Shown in pieces: positions 30,713-41,077 of a stretch of DNA of 64,000 nt. A program made the position numbers and the translations under genes. Source of the DNA: Symsagittifera roscoffensis (lineage: Eukaryota > Xenacoelomorpha > Acoela > Convolutidae). The number at the start of each line of letters is the position of its first letter. Position 1 is the first letter of the stretch. The notes beneath the pieces are model-generated. The model saw only the letters and a list, made by a program, of their open reading frames with translations, was not told the DNA's origin and made no database searches. The DNA is taken from contig NC_087065.1 of assembly GCF_963678635.1 (NCBI RefSeq), positions 35,273,807 to 35,337,806 on the forward strand, written 5' to 3'.

Positions 30713-32156
30713 GTGGAAAGGATCACACGAACCCGGACCGATAAAGGGGAGACGGTTTCAGGCAGACTGGTTGAAACCAGGACTCAAAAGTCCTCAGAAG
30801 GGCGAAAAGCTATGCTAGAAGTGGAGGTCCATCCGGACCAGGCCATGGACGAGAACCAGGAAATACATGGACCGGAGGGGAGAGGAAACAGAAGGCTGGC
30901 GAGTGAATTTTGCTACTTCTACCGGGACACTGGACCGAGAGGAGATGTCGGAACTGTCCGACATCTCTACTGAAATTGTGGCAACTAGAAGATCTCCCAT
31001 GGCAACACCAGGATGGCAGGCGTGACGGAGAAACAGGCAACGTCCTCATCGTTTTCAGAAAGAGTGAAGAACACTTTTGGAAACATATTTCCATTCACCA
31101 TGGGAGTGGGTACAGGCAATGAAGGTGAATTCCAGGAATAAGAAGAGGACGATGAAGAGCAAGCTGACTTTGAATCTCAAGTCAGCCTCATTAGTTCGAC
31201 TCAGGAGAATGAAGCATACACCGACAGAGGGACTGGTACCATGGACCAATTTGGTGTAGTGAGAACAATAAGTCAAAACCACAAATACATCAGGCCAGTC
31301 AAGAGACTTTGTAAGTATGACGAATTCGGAAAAGCGAACTGGGGAGAATAGAAATACAGGGCTAAGCAACGCACCGGCGGATCCAGAGGGGGATAATGAA
31401 AAGACGTCGAGGCAGAGAATCAAAGCCCGAATGTCGACCAGCACCAAGCTACCTGGGATTGACAGGGTGACACCGCCACTTGTGACGCCACTAGTGGATA
31501 ACGAAGCATCAATTGAAGAAGCTTTGAACAACATAGTTGGCAGTATAGGAAAACAAAATGAACAGATGTCCATAAGAATGAGTGAACTAGAAAGAGCAGT
31601 TCACGTTGAAAGAGAAAGTATGCGGGAAGAAATAAACCGCAATAGACAAGAAGTTGGTAGAAGCGAAAAACGCTTGAAGGAAAGAACGGATGAACACATG
31701 GCAAAAAACTGGTCGCGGATGACAAGGTAAGCTGAACAAAGGGAGTCACGATTAAGAGACGACATGGACAAGTTAAGAACTCATCAAGAGCGGACTCTTG
31801 GGACTCTTGACACAAAGATAGATGCGATGATGGAGAGGCGAACTCAGGCTATTATAGACAGGTTGGACGGGTTACTAGGCAGCAGGAGTGGACCAAGAGA
31901 AGGGGAACCGAACTCGGGATGTCCCAGCAGGGAGCCGAGGGTGAACTTCAACGACCAACAAAATAGGAGAAGGACATATGGATCCACTAGAGGTAGGGCA
32001 GCTCAGCAGGCTATGCCACAGGGGATATTAGAACATGGGGCCCGAACCTCAGAGGAAGTTCAACTGGCAACAGACAGACTTCAAACGATCGACCGACGCA
32101 GGGCACACATGCGACTGGGAGAGGTGATTCCAGGAACAGGAGTCATGCAAGCCTAG
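30713..32156 (+). pseudogene. Gag N-terminal region (copy C)
   Basis: Pieces in several frames (30713-30973, 31000-31320, 31317-31730, 31764-32156). The 31500-31830 part is a Glu/Arg-rich coiled coil comparable to the Gag N-terminal half of copy B, and FSERVKNTFGNIF near 31040 resembles FTERIAMMVGKKS of copy B. Frameshifts and stops (TAG or TAA near 31730 and TAG at 32154) separate the pieces. No initiator ATG equivalent to MVNTRS was found. Confidence 0.45.
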
Positions 32157-32339
32157 GGATGGATCATGCGAACCAAGGTAGAAACAATCCAAGTGAATCG
32201 GATAGAAGGGATGTACCAAACACAAAACCCTTATCAGAGGGCAATGACACTCAGGCGGGGCATTCAAGAGATGCTACAGCAATGTCCACAGCCTTTGAAC
32301 CCGTAAACAGGTCTTTGGAGACAGTCCTTACGACGTAGC

Positions 32340-33191
32340 AAAAAGCCCAGAAGGGTTTTTAAGAAACCAAGATGCTACAAAGACGAATCTGATGGCTGTT
32401 TTGATACCTGGATAGAGGTGATGAAACTGCATTTTGAGGAAGAAGACCTGTCAGAAAGGCAAGATTGCTGTGCGCTCACCAGTAACTTGGAAGGGACAGC
32501 CCTAAACTGTGTGATGGCCAAAAAGCAATACCAGCGGGACACAGCTGAGAAAATCTTTGAAATCTTGTTAAACCGTTTTGGATCAGGGGTGCAGGGGCAC
32601 CAGACAAGGATGCGCTTCGAGAAACGCAGGCAACGAGAAGATGAGACGATAGACAAATTTCTAGACGATTTGGAGATGCTAAGAAGGCGCAGCAAACCGG
32701 ACGAGTCGAACAGGAGGATGAACCTGGCATTAGCCTCAAAATTCATCGATGGTGTGAAGAATGATGAGCTTCGAACAATGTTAGCAACACATTACACACC
32801 ACTCTCAACCAATGCGCCAACACTAGAGGAGTTGAGACTCAAGTCAAAGAAATATTTTTTGCTGAAGCCTCCATCGAGATCTGGATATTACAAGAACAGT
32901 TATGGCAATTTTAACAACGGACCAGCAAACCAAGGGAACAACTGGTATAAACCGATGGACGATATGGACAAAAAACGCTCTGGTGCAAATTGCAGTTCGA
33001 CGGACCATCATGTGTCAGCATGCCCAACTTACAAACAGGGCTTGAAAGTAATAGGCTTTAGCCTCGTGGACGAAGATGCGTCAGAAGTCGACCATGAAAA
33101 TTTCATGAGAGGAGTAATTGCAAAATTCGGCCCGAGGTGTTTCTTTTGCAACTTGGAAGGTCAATTTAAATCGTATTGTCCGCAAATCTGA
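32340..33191 (+). CDS. Gag capsid and zinc knuckles (copy C)
   Basis: Open across the capsid and nucleocapsid: FDTWIEVMKLHFEEED, CCALTSNLEGTALNCV, FEILLNRFGSGVQGHQTRMRFEKRRQ, KFLDDLEMLRRR, FIDGVKNDELRTML. Then the knuckle region GANCSSTDHHVSAC, where the first Cys of C-x2-C is lost, and CFFCNLEGQFKSYC, where the His is Gln. Neither knuckle would bind zinc normally. TGA at 33189-33191. The Gag ORF is continuous here from capsid to knuckles, in contrast to copy B. Confidence 0.7.
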   Translation, partial: KKPRRVFKKPRCYKDESDGCFDTWIEVMKLHFEEEDLSERQDCCALTSNLEGTALNCVMAKKQYQRDTAEKIFEILLNRFGSGVQGHQTRMRFEKRRQREDETIDKFLDDLEMLRRRSKPDESNRRMNLALASKFIDGVKNDELRTMLATHYTPLSTNAPTLEELRLKSKKYFLLKPPSRSGYYKNSYGNFNNGPANQGNNWYKPMDDMDKKRSGANCSSTDHHVSACPTYKQGLKVIGFSLVDEDASEVDHENFMRGVIAKFGPRCFFCNLEGQFKSYCPQI

Positions 33192-33555
33192 GATGCTGTA
33201 GCAGACATCAAGCATCCAAGACATGAGGAAGCTTTATCGGGTGTGAAAGCCAGCAAGACTCGCCTATTGAGTGAGGCGGAGGCGCGAAGAAAAGAAAAAC
33301 CGCAAGAGCTAACAACGAAAAAGATGCAAGCGGTAATAGAAGAGACATGTGAACCGGAACCGGTGACTGCGGCGGATGACTTCAAGATTGATTATAGGGC
33401 AGCCGCGAGGGATGCTCTAAATAGAGTGCAACAGGAACTGGTAACGAAAGAGATCGAGCAAAAATTTGAAGCTCGAATTGGAAAATGAGAAACTACAGGA
33501 GTAGCTGAATACCTTCGAGGCAACAGAAGTCGAAAAAACAAAAGCACCAAGTAGT
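33192..33555 (+). pseudogene. Broken start of the Pro-Pol region (copy C)
   Basis: Collinear with 13672-13960 of copy B: RAAARDALNRVQQELVTKEIEQKFE matches ERAAAEAINKVTQGLVTKEIEQRLK. The readable frame runs 33243-33488 and ends at TGA before the next open frame. Confidence 0.45.
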
Positions 33556-34638
33556 TTGAGCATGAAACTTAATGTGATCTCCGGGCAGAGGTTCAGTATG
33601 ATGCCACAAGGAAGCAAAATACAGTCAATAATCTCGGTAGCGGGACACCAGGTAGTCAGAGATCTGAGTGAAACATCAGAAATCACTTTGATGCAATTGG
33701 ACACATATGCAGATTATCTGAGGCAGGTGGAGCCACGCACTGAGTCAAGAGCTGTGCGATCACTACTAACAACGGGTGGCCCTCGCATAAAGAAGCTTCA
33801 TGGGCGCTACGTGGAAGTCTATGGACCGTATCAAGTGATGCTGAACGTAGATGGAATCAGTATCTACACTAGGACATATGTAACAACAGACAGTGACCAG
33901 ATAGGGCAGATCTGTTTGGGCGAAGAGGAACTCAAAGTCCGCAGAATAGGCCATGACGCCATGATGGAGCAAGACGCAGTACACATTGGATACGCAGCAG
34001 ATGTGACTGCACATCTGCTCGACACCAACGAAAAGAAAATCGGAGACACAGGGCTTCTGGACACAGGCGCGGTAGTGAGTGTGATGCCGATAAAGACTTG
34101 GGAAAGAATAGGCTTCACGAGGGAAGATCTAATTCCGAAGAAACTCCGACTGGCCGAGGCCAATCGAGGAGCGATTTTCGTAGCCGGAAGAACGCCAATA
34201 ACGGTCCTCCACATGGGAGGACGGGATCTTTGGATGAGCTTCCTAGTGGTAGAGAATCTGGATGACTCCGACCAATTCATCTTGGGCAGAAATTTTTTCA
34301 GGAACTTCGACGTGATGATTGACTTGAACAACGGTCTAATAAGGATTCGGAACCCCGATCGGAAGTATGTTAAGAAACCAATTAATAGAATCATAACAGA
34401 CAAAAACAAGGTACCAATTTTTTTAGATAGAAAAGTAAAACTACAGCCGGGACAAGCAGTATTTGCAATTTTTAGAATGAGAAATTTAAATTCGTTAAGT
34501 GATAGTAAACAGGTTTGTTTGGTACCGAATCCAAATAGTCAAAGTTCAGTGATTTTAGGCCCGAATAGTAACTCGAAACGGACTGTGTGTCAGTGTGTTA
34601 TTGAACACACTGGACATCACGGTTTCAATCCAGCGTGA
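33556..34638 (+). CDS. Pro-Pol N-terminal domain and aspartic protease (copy C)
   Basis: Continuous open frame of 360 codons. Residues 1-165 are the conserved pre-protease domain (DTYADYLRQV, YGPYQVMLNVDGISIYTRTYVTT). Residues 168-260 are the retroviral-type aspartic protease with an intact LLDTGAVVSVMP catalytic loop at about 34054-34090, RTPITVLHM, and FLVVENLDDSDQFILGRNFFRNFDVMIDLNNG. A C-terminal extension (KVKLQPGQAVFAIFRM) leads to RT. It would cleave the Gag-Pol precursor. This is the only copy in the window with an intact D-T-G. Confidence 0.8.
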   Translation: MSMKLNVISGQRFSMMPQGSKIQSIISVAGHQVVRDLSETSEITLMQLDTYADYLRQVEPRTESRAVRSLLTTGGPRIKKLHGRYVEVYGPYQVMLNVDGISIYTRTYVTTDSDQIGQICLGEEELKVRRIGHDAMMEQDAVHIGYAADVTAHLLDTNEKKIGDTGLLDTGAVVSVMPIKTWERIGFTREDLIPKKLRLAEANRGAIFVAGRTPITVLHMGGRDLWMSFLVVENLDDSDQFILGRNFFRNFDVMIDLNNGLIRIRNPDRKYVKKPINRIITDKNKVPIFLDRKVKLQPGQAVFAIFRMRNLNSLSDSKQVCLVPNPNSQSSVILGPNSNSKRTVCQCVIEHTGHHGFNPA

Positions 34639-35968
34639 AAAGAAACTTGGTTACGCTTTGCCGATGAGTTCCGACTATGAGGAGACACAGAACTTGAAGA
34701 AACATAGTGTGAAAGATTGTCCTTATCATGCCAATAAAGATAAAATTTTACAAAGGAATAATGAATTAAAATCTATTCGTAAATTGTTTTTAATGAAATC
34801 CGAAACGGACGACGGCTTATCGAGCTGCTCGAATTTTTTGGAACGCCCCTCGTCATATGAACTAGAATCTGACAAAACGGTTTTGCCAGAGATAGAACAC
34901 TTAAAAGGAAAAATAGGTGAGGGAGATTTTGAATTACTGCGGGAGGTTTTAAATCGGAACGCGGATGTATTTTCAAAACATAAGGCGGATATCGGTTGCT
35001 GTAACTTCTTCGAACACGAAATCGAACTTGAGGAAGGCGCTGTTCCCCATAGGGAAGGCGCAAGACGAATGACGCCACATAAATCGGAAGCGTGCCGAGC
35101 GGAAATAGAAATGTTGCTCAAATACGACATGATAGAACCCTCGAAATTGCCATGGGCTTGCGGGGTAGTAATGGCGAAAAAGGAAGGGGGCAGCTTAGGT
35201 TTTGTTGCAACTTTCGCTACTAGAAAGCGGTGACAATAAAAGATGCGTACCCGATACCGCGAATAGACGAGAGCCACTCCAAACTTGGTGATGCCAAGTT
35301 CTTCACCACATTGGACTTGGGTTCTGCCTTCTGGCAGGTCCCTTTGCGTAAGAAGGATAGAGAAAAGACCGGATTCGCGTGTGAATTGGGGTTATACCAG
35401 TGGAAGAGGACGCCCTTCGGCTTGTGCAACGCAACGGCTACTTCTCAAAGACTGATGGCTCAGGGGCTTTGACCAGAGTGACAAAGAAGTACGGGAACCT
35501 TGTGATGTGTTATTGGATGACGTAGTCATAGCAGTACCGAACCTGGAAGACCACATTGGTTGGCTCGATGCGGTCTTTGGATGCATGAAGAGAGCAGGCT
35601 TGAAATGCAAACCATCGAAAAGTGAAATCCTTAAGGTTTCAATCAAGTACCCAGGAAGAATGGTGGACAGGCATGGTGAGAGGCCGGACCCGGAAGCAGT
35701 AGAAGCTGTGTTGACATGGAAGGCTCCCAGAACGGACACACAGCTCATGAGCTTCCTAGGGTTTGCCAACTATTACCGTGAAATCATAAAAGGATATGCA
35801 GACAAGGTGTATCAAATGCAGAAGCTGATGCGCCACAAAGGAAAGAAGCTCGAATGGAGCGATGAAGCTCAAACGGCCTTTGAGAACATAAAGCGGGAAC
35901 TGTGCGAAGCGCCAGTGCTAGGCATGCCTACTGAAAAGGGCATTTATGTTCTTGACACAGACGCATGA
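34595..35968 (+). pseudogene. Reverse transcriptase (copy C)
   Basis: Covers the whole RT in three frames. Bases 34595-35233 hold the N-terminal connection and MIEPSKLPWACGVVMAKKEGG. Bases 35230-35472 hold YPIPRIDESHSKLGDAKFFTTLDLGSAFWQVPL with the first catalytic Asp, KTGFACELGLYQWKRTPFGLCNA. Bases 35507-35968 hold DDVVIAVPNLEDHIGWLD, SFLGFANYYREIIKGY and EKGIYVLDTDA. A one-base deletion just before 35515 falls inside the Y-x-DD motif, and further frame changes lie near 35220 and 35470. TGA at 35966-35968 replaces a Ser codon kept in copy B. It belongs to the Gypsy class of RT. Confidence 0.8.
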
Positions 35969-36562
35969 GTAGTAGCCATCTCGGGAATACTGCATCAGGA
36001 GCAAGAATGGGTTGGGAGAACCGTTCTCCGTCCCATTGCATATGGCAGTAAAGTGTTAAGTGACACTGAGATGAAATATGGTGCACCAAAAGCAGATATG
36101 TTTGCAGTAGTCACATTTGTAGAAAAGTACCGCGCATACTTGGGGAGCGCTCCCTTTAATTTACGCGTGGACAACAGGACGTAATCCTGGTTGAAGACAT
36201 ACTCGATGGATCAGAGTTATATTGGAAGATGGATAGTGAGATTAGATGGCTACCACATGATAATCGGACACAGGATGCGTCACAAACACCAGAATGCTGA
36301 CAAACTCAGCAAAAAAACCGAGTTCTATGAAAGATTGGAACAGAAGCAAGCCAATCAGGCAGAAATGAAGGAAGGATTCTCGTTTCTGGACAAAGAAACT
36401 TATGAAGCGCTTCCCTTAACGAGATGGTTGGACAAGTCTAGACATTCAATTCCAGAACATCCTGAATTACCTGTAGAGAAAGCTGCCGAGCTAAAGATTC
36501 TATCCAAGAAGGACCCGGTGCCCTTGGACCTGTTGCTGCGCTCGAACCTGGTCCAGCAGTAA
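35969..36562 (+). pseudogene. RNase H and connection (copy C)
   Basis: ISGILHQEQEW, RPIAYGSKVLSDTEMKYGAP, AVVTFVEKYRAYLG, LRVDNRT, then TAA at 36182-36184 where copy B has a coding triplet, then WLKTYSMDQSYIGRWIVRLDGYHMIIGH, HQNADKLSKKTEFYER. DTDA just upstream supplies a catalytic Asp and HQNADKLS another. Ends with FSFLDKETYEALPLTRWLDKS and TAA at 36560-36562. It would degrade the RNA strand during cDNA synthesis. Confidence 0.75.
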
Positions 36563-37772
36563 CTCTCTCGCATGAACATTAACAGCCTCTCATTATTGGA
36601 GAAAACGGTGCAAGTAACACCGCAAGTGATGCGGATGCTGGGTTGATTGTTAGAGAGGGAAATGACCAGAGATGACCCCCAGTGGGCAGCAGCAGTGGGA
36701 TCACTGACAGTCAGTGAGATGGTGAAGATCATGCCGTCCAGTCGACAACACAAAGAAAACGAGAGGGATTGTAGGACAATAGTTCAGCAACTAGTATCCT
36801 CAATACCCCACGAGCTTTTAACCAATACTTCATACGGTCGAAAAGAACAGGGAACGATACGCAAAAGAAAACCGTTACCTTTGTGGACCAGGATAAAGAA
36901 GGTGAGAAGGTTGAACGAAGCCTGGTGCATTATTGTTTGTCCGGGGAGACGAACGGTGAGAAGAACCGGCGAGTTGAAGATCAACAACCGGGACAAGGAA
37001 GTTTGTCCGAAGAGTCTGATGTAGATGAAAAATTTCCTGATGAGAAACAGGACCTGGAGAATAAAGTTTTGTCCGGGGAGTTCGGGGGATGCGAAGAAGG
37101 CACAGAACTGATCTGGAGGAGGGGACCTGCTCTATCGCAGGCTCTTCAATGGAGGACAACTCCCGGATTTCAGGGATCGGCACCTACTCAGACAGGAACT
37201 AGAGCTCAGGATCCGAACTGTCAGAGCTAGCGATCCACACACTGCTAGTGGAGACTCGAGCAAAGAATCTGGACAGGATGGTATATCAAGACCCTGACAG
37301 TGATCGCTACCTCATACCAGGTGAAAGAGTCTATGATAACGCAGCGGATGATCTGGAAACAATAGCAGTATCGAAACGTTCGATAAGTCTGTTGCCACAA
37401 AAAGAGGTAGTCAGGACTGATCTTCAGCCGTTCGAACAGGAAACACAGCCGTTGCCAAAGATCTGGTGCGTTAAGATGGAAGAAGACACACACCAGCCCA
37501 ATGAGCTGAATAGTCAGATGAGGATCATGAAGACGTACTTGAAGGCGAGATATAGACTCTCGGACCTACTAAGAGCGCAGAGAAATGACCGCATGACAAG
37601 CAACCTGAAAAGGTGGATCGAAAATGGTTCTCCGGACAAAGGAGACCTCGAGGAAGACAGTTACCGCATTCTGCGACAGTACTTTATGCAGAAAGAGGGA
37701 AGGTTATATCTGAACAAGGACGGGATCGTGGCTTGCAAGAGAAGAAAAGAAGACAAAATATGGTACAAGTAA
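36563..37772 (+). pseudogene. RNase H-integrase linker (copy C)
   Basis: Acidic, low-complexity linker in several frames, with tccggggag at 36940 and 37072 encoding the repeated LSGE. From 37248 to 37772 one frame is open: RYLIPGERVYD, LPKIWCVKMEEDTHQPNELNSQM, LSDLLRAQRNDRMTSNLKRWIENG, GRLYLNKDGIVACKRR. The last part is the usual lead into the integrase zinc-binding domain. Copy B keeps a matching linker (15700-16530). Confidence 0.55.
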
Positions 37773-38738
37773 AACTCGATAGTGTTGCCGCAACTCTATC
37801 AGACAGAACTCTTATTCAGGTCGCATGATCAGATGGGCCATCAGGGGATTGACAAAGTATATCAGAGAATCCTGAAGCGTTTTGAGTGGCCTGGAATGAA
37901 AAAGGCATGAGACAAGTGGGTAACAGCGTGTCTGTCATACCAACAGGAGGTCAAGGATCCAAGGAAATTGCGATTTCCTTCTTAATCGATCGAGTCGTCT
38001 GACTTCAACGAGGTGGTGCAGATAGATCACCAAAAGATATGCATGACAGACAGTGGTTATAATCAATTCTTGGTCATTATAGATCACTTCACGAAGTATG
38101 TAGAGGCCGTGCCCTGCATAACTGCCTCAGCGGAAGAGACATGCGACCACCTGATCAATACGTGGATAGCAAGACATGGTTGTCCGATGACGTTTCAAAC
38201 GGATAATGGAACAGCTTTCGTAGGAGAACTCACGAAAGAGCTCATGAGACGCTCACAAGTTGCTCAAGCTCACTCCACGTTATACCATCCCCAGACGAAT
38301 GGCTTAGTGGAGAGGCAGAATCGAACGTTAGCGTCGATGCTGAGGGTATATTGTTCCAGGTACTGACCGATTCGGACAGATATCTTCCACAGGTGATAGG
38401 AGCTTATAATAGCACGCAACACTCCACCACCGGAGTTAGTCCACACATGATGCTAATCGGACACGAGAAGTCACTGCCCTTGACCTTTTTCTACCCAGAG
38501 TATGAGGGAAAGAAAACGTCTCCACCGGTCTACGTGAGGGATGTAATTAGACGTCAGCAAGTTGAACGACTTGTGTAGACGAAATACTCAGCAAGCACAG
38601 GCAAGGCAGAGAAAAAGATTTGACAAGAAAGCAGCTGGTGCAAAAGTTTACTCGGTAGGAGACTACGTATGGGTATTTGAGAACGTTATACCACCGAAAG
38701 GAACGAAAAAGCTCCTAAAAAAGTAGAGGAGACCCTTC
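37773..38738 (+). pseudogene. Integrase (copy C)
   Basis: The HHCC zinc domain is recognisable: H...H in RSHDQMGHQGIDKVYQRI and then ACLSYQQ, where the second Cys is Tyr. The catalytic core has QIDHQKI (first Asp), FLVIIDHFTKYVEAVP, TDNGTAFVGELTKEL and HPQTNGLVERQNRTL. Spacing from the Asp of TDNG to the Glu of LVER is exactly 35 residues, a canonical D,D(35)E. Bases 38013-38366 are open and 38351-38578 continue with IGAYNSTQHSTTGVSPHMMLIG. Nonsense codons lie in the zinc domain, at 37983-37985 and at 38700. It is the only integrase in the window. Confidence 0.85.
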
Positions 38739-39416
38739 ATGATTACGGAAGTGCACCAGGAGGGACGCTTTTATAGACTGAGTACTGGCCGAGCCGCTCA
38801 TTACGAAAACATTAAGCCACACAATCCATCGACAGAAGACTGGTGTATACCTGCAGACATGGAAGAGGGGGTTTATCTAATGATGGACCCTGCTTGTGAG
38901 GTCAACGAGAAGGGAACCAGGGAAAAGAACGATGGAAACGAAGTCGTAGAGGAAGGAACAAGTACACCACTGGACCTCGATCCAAATGAGGTGATTGAAG
39001 CAGACGATGAATTTTTACCCTACGCAGAAGAGTACTGGCAGGACCCTGAACAAAGGGAGATTCCCAAGAACTTGGAACCGGATCTTCTGTTCACGATACA
39101 GACTCGACAGAATGACAGGCCAAGATCCAAGAAGAAATATAACTCTTACGGCGACGACTTTGTAGTGGACAGGACAGATCTAAAGAAGATAGTGGAAGAA
39201 GTAGTAGGTCTAGAAGATATAACTGTGTCACAGGACATTGACATAGTCGATGATCACGACGAGGAATGGATCGAGGACCGGTCGAAACCCGAGGTAGAGT
39301 TCGACGACGAGCAACAGCAATCCTACGAACAAGAGTTGACGAATCTGCGTGTCTTGGAGTGGGTGAACAAAATGACGTCGGGCCAAAAGAGACCAGTGTC
39401 ACGATTCAAGATGTAG
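38600..39416 (+). CDS. Integrase GPY/F tail and acidic Pol C-terminus (copy C)
   Basis: The GPY/F module starts before the open part (RRFDKKAAGAKVYSVGDYVWV, with a TAG at 38724-38726 right before GPF) and continues as FMITEVHQEGRFYRLSTGRAAHYENIKPH, typical of Gypsy integrases. An acidic tail follows (FLPYAEEYWQDPEQREIPKN, RSKKKYNSYGDDFVVDRTD, EEWIEDRSKPEVEF, QELTNLRVLEWV), matching the window start of copy A. The open frame runs 38739-39416 and ends after a frame slip. The GPY/F module is thought to help DNA binding or target choice. Confidence 0.7.
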
Positions 39417-40176
39417 ATCGTGAAAGCATGAAATACATGAAAACCGAACGAGAGGATCCTTCCAGGGCTGCCCAGGAAGGGTGACTACTCATTCCGGCTT
39501 CCAACCTCGACTTGATATTCGGTATGCGATCGACGGGGACGTCGATCAATTTTTTGTCCGGGGAGTGGGGGTAGGACTTACCCACACTGAAAATTTATTA
39601 ATAAAAAAAATGAGAATAGCAAGAGAAACAGGGGATTAAGAAGCAGAAACAGTCGAGTAGCCCAAGAAACCGGACATAAGGAGGGTAGTTGAGTCATATT
39701 TTAACTTACCAAATGATTATTCAAGAAGCATAATACTAACTGATAGTGATTTCATACTCACAAATAGAACATGTGCGATAGCAATCACAGCAGACATGAG
39801 TTTTAAGACAGCGTTAGCAGTAGATTTTAAGAAAGAATATAAAAACATAGTGTTCCTTTGGAAGCAAAGACCAGGAATAGGGGACTTGGCAGCCTTGCTT
39901 CCGGCGGCGTCACAGATACCTGGAGGGTACTTAGGCTTCTTGGCGACGAGGGCGACGGAGAAGCGGCACGTGGACCCGGAACACCTAGTCTTGTCCTTGA
40001 GGAGATTGAGAGACTTCCTTGTGGAAAGGGAAGTGAAGGAGCTTTCGCTTCCAGTGTACGATCCGAACAGAGGACGACTGCATCCACGGGAGCTATACGC
40101 ACTGATACACGTAATTTTCTCCGATACTAATATTCAAACATACTTACATAAGAAATTTTACTTAAGTATAGGCTGA
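39417..40176 (+). pseudogene. Linker with LTR-start-like motif and macro domain (copy C)
   Basis: Bases 39530-39580 hold gggacgtcgatcaatttt followed by tccggggag at 39557. In one frame this reads GTSINFLSGEWG and stop; in the other it continues into the macro domain as in copy A, with one base fewer than A. TAA and TAG lie near 39638 and 39658. From 39661 to TGA at 40174-40176 the macro domain is open: IILTDSDFILTNRTCAIAITADMSFKTALAVDF (given here only as landmarks), RPGIGDL, CFLATRA-like strand, LSLPVYDPNRGRL, terminal IQTYLHKKFYLSIG. The residue matching the TARG1 catalytic Lys is Arg, and the Asp loop is DPNRG. Confidence 0.65.
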
Positions 40177-40570
40177 GTTTAGGTGACATACAGAGGGGCG
40201 TCATACTAAATGTTTGTTGTGTGTGAGACGAGTGTTATGTTATGCTATGTTATGTGTTATGTTATTAAGACATAAGGGCAAGAAGGAGTTAGTGACCACG
40301 AACAACTTAATGACGATCTCAGGAATAGATCCAAAGTTTGGACTGTCCAATCTTAGGTCGAATTCCAAAATTTTAAAAACTGATTGATTTTAGTAAATTT
40401 TAAGATCGAAATCTTTTTATCTGATTGTTTCAAATAAATTTTAACACAAAACTAGTGCAAAGTTGACAAGTGTGAGACTCGTGATCACTTTTCTAGATCC
40501 TGATTGATCATTTAATCACTCACTTGAGTTCAAATCGTTGAATCAATAATCAAATCAAAACCGAAAGAGA
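40177..40570 (+). promoter_or_regulatory. Conserved non-coding spacer before the module (copy C)
   Basis: 394 bases without coding. A repeated tgttatgttatg stretch (40225-40270) resembles 1150-1195 of copy A, and tctagatcctgattgatca at 40491-40510 matches 1374-1391 of A. It ends at ATG 40571 (G at -3 and G at +4). Conservation in both sequence and position between diverged copies points to a signal for separate expression of the module. Confidence 0.4.
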
Positions 40571-41077
40571 ATGGACAATTTCAACTTGGATGAATTGATG
40601 GACCTGGCAGAGGCATATGTAGGGCCGATGGTAGATGCGATCTATCGTCGGCTAATGGATCGAGACTTCGCTCTGGAGGACCCAGAGGTAGTCATGTTGC
40701 TGACCGCCTTGATAAACATCTTGGGGCATGACAACCGTGGGGACCGCCCCACGGAAGTCCTATTGATGGCAGCATACGGAGAAAGAGGAGTGCTAGCCCG
40801 CCCGAACATGAGAGTGATGAGGTGGAGAAAGGGGGCTCTCTCAGGGAGTGACTTGGCGAACGAGCCTGAATTGGGAAGTTCGAGAACCTACCAACCAGGT
40901 GAGATGCCCATGCCCACCAAGCCTAAGAGAAGCAGCCGTAGAAAAAGTGCCGTAGAAAAAGTGATACCTACAATTGATACCTACAAGGGATATTCCTCGT
41001 GGGCAGTCCCCGATGGAACTCTTGACGCCTCGAGAAATGAGTCAGACTATAGAAACGCGACTCCCGGCTGCAATTGA
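40571..41077 (+). CDS. Module N-terminal domain (copy C)
   Basis: ATG at 40571 in good context; the residues that follow, VDAIYRRLMDRDF, GDRPTEVLLMAAYGE, MRWRKGALSGSDLA and GEMPMPTKP, line up with copy A. The coiled coil seen in A and B is absent: sequence goes from a short basic patch (RSSRRKS) almost directly to the SGNH lead. A frame change at about 40975-41000 moves into the next frame; the last ~30 residues are out of phase. Confidence 0.6.
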   Translation: MDNFNLDELMDLAEAYVGPMVDAIYRRLMDRDFALEDPEVVMLLTALINILGHDNRGDRPTEVLLMAAYGERGVLARPNMRVMRWRKGALSGSDLANEPELGSSRTYQPGEMPMPTKPKRSSRRKSAVEKVIPTIDTYKGYSSWAVPDGTLDASRNESDYRNATPGCN

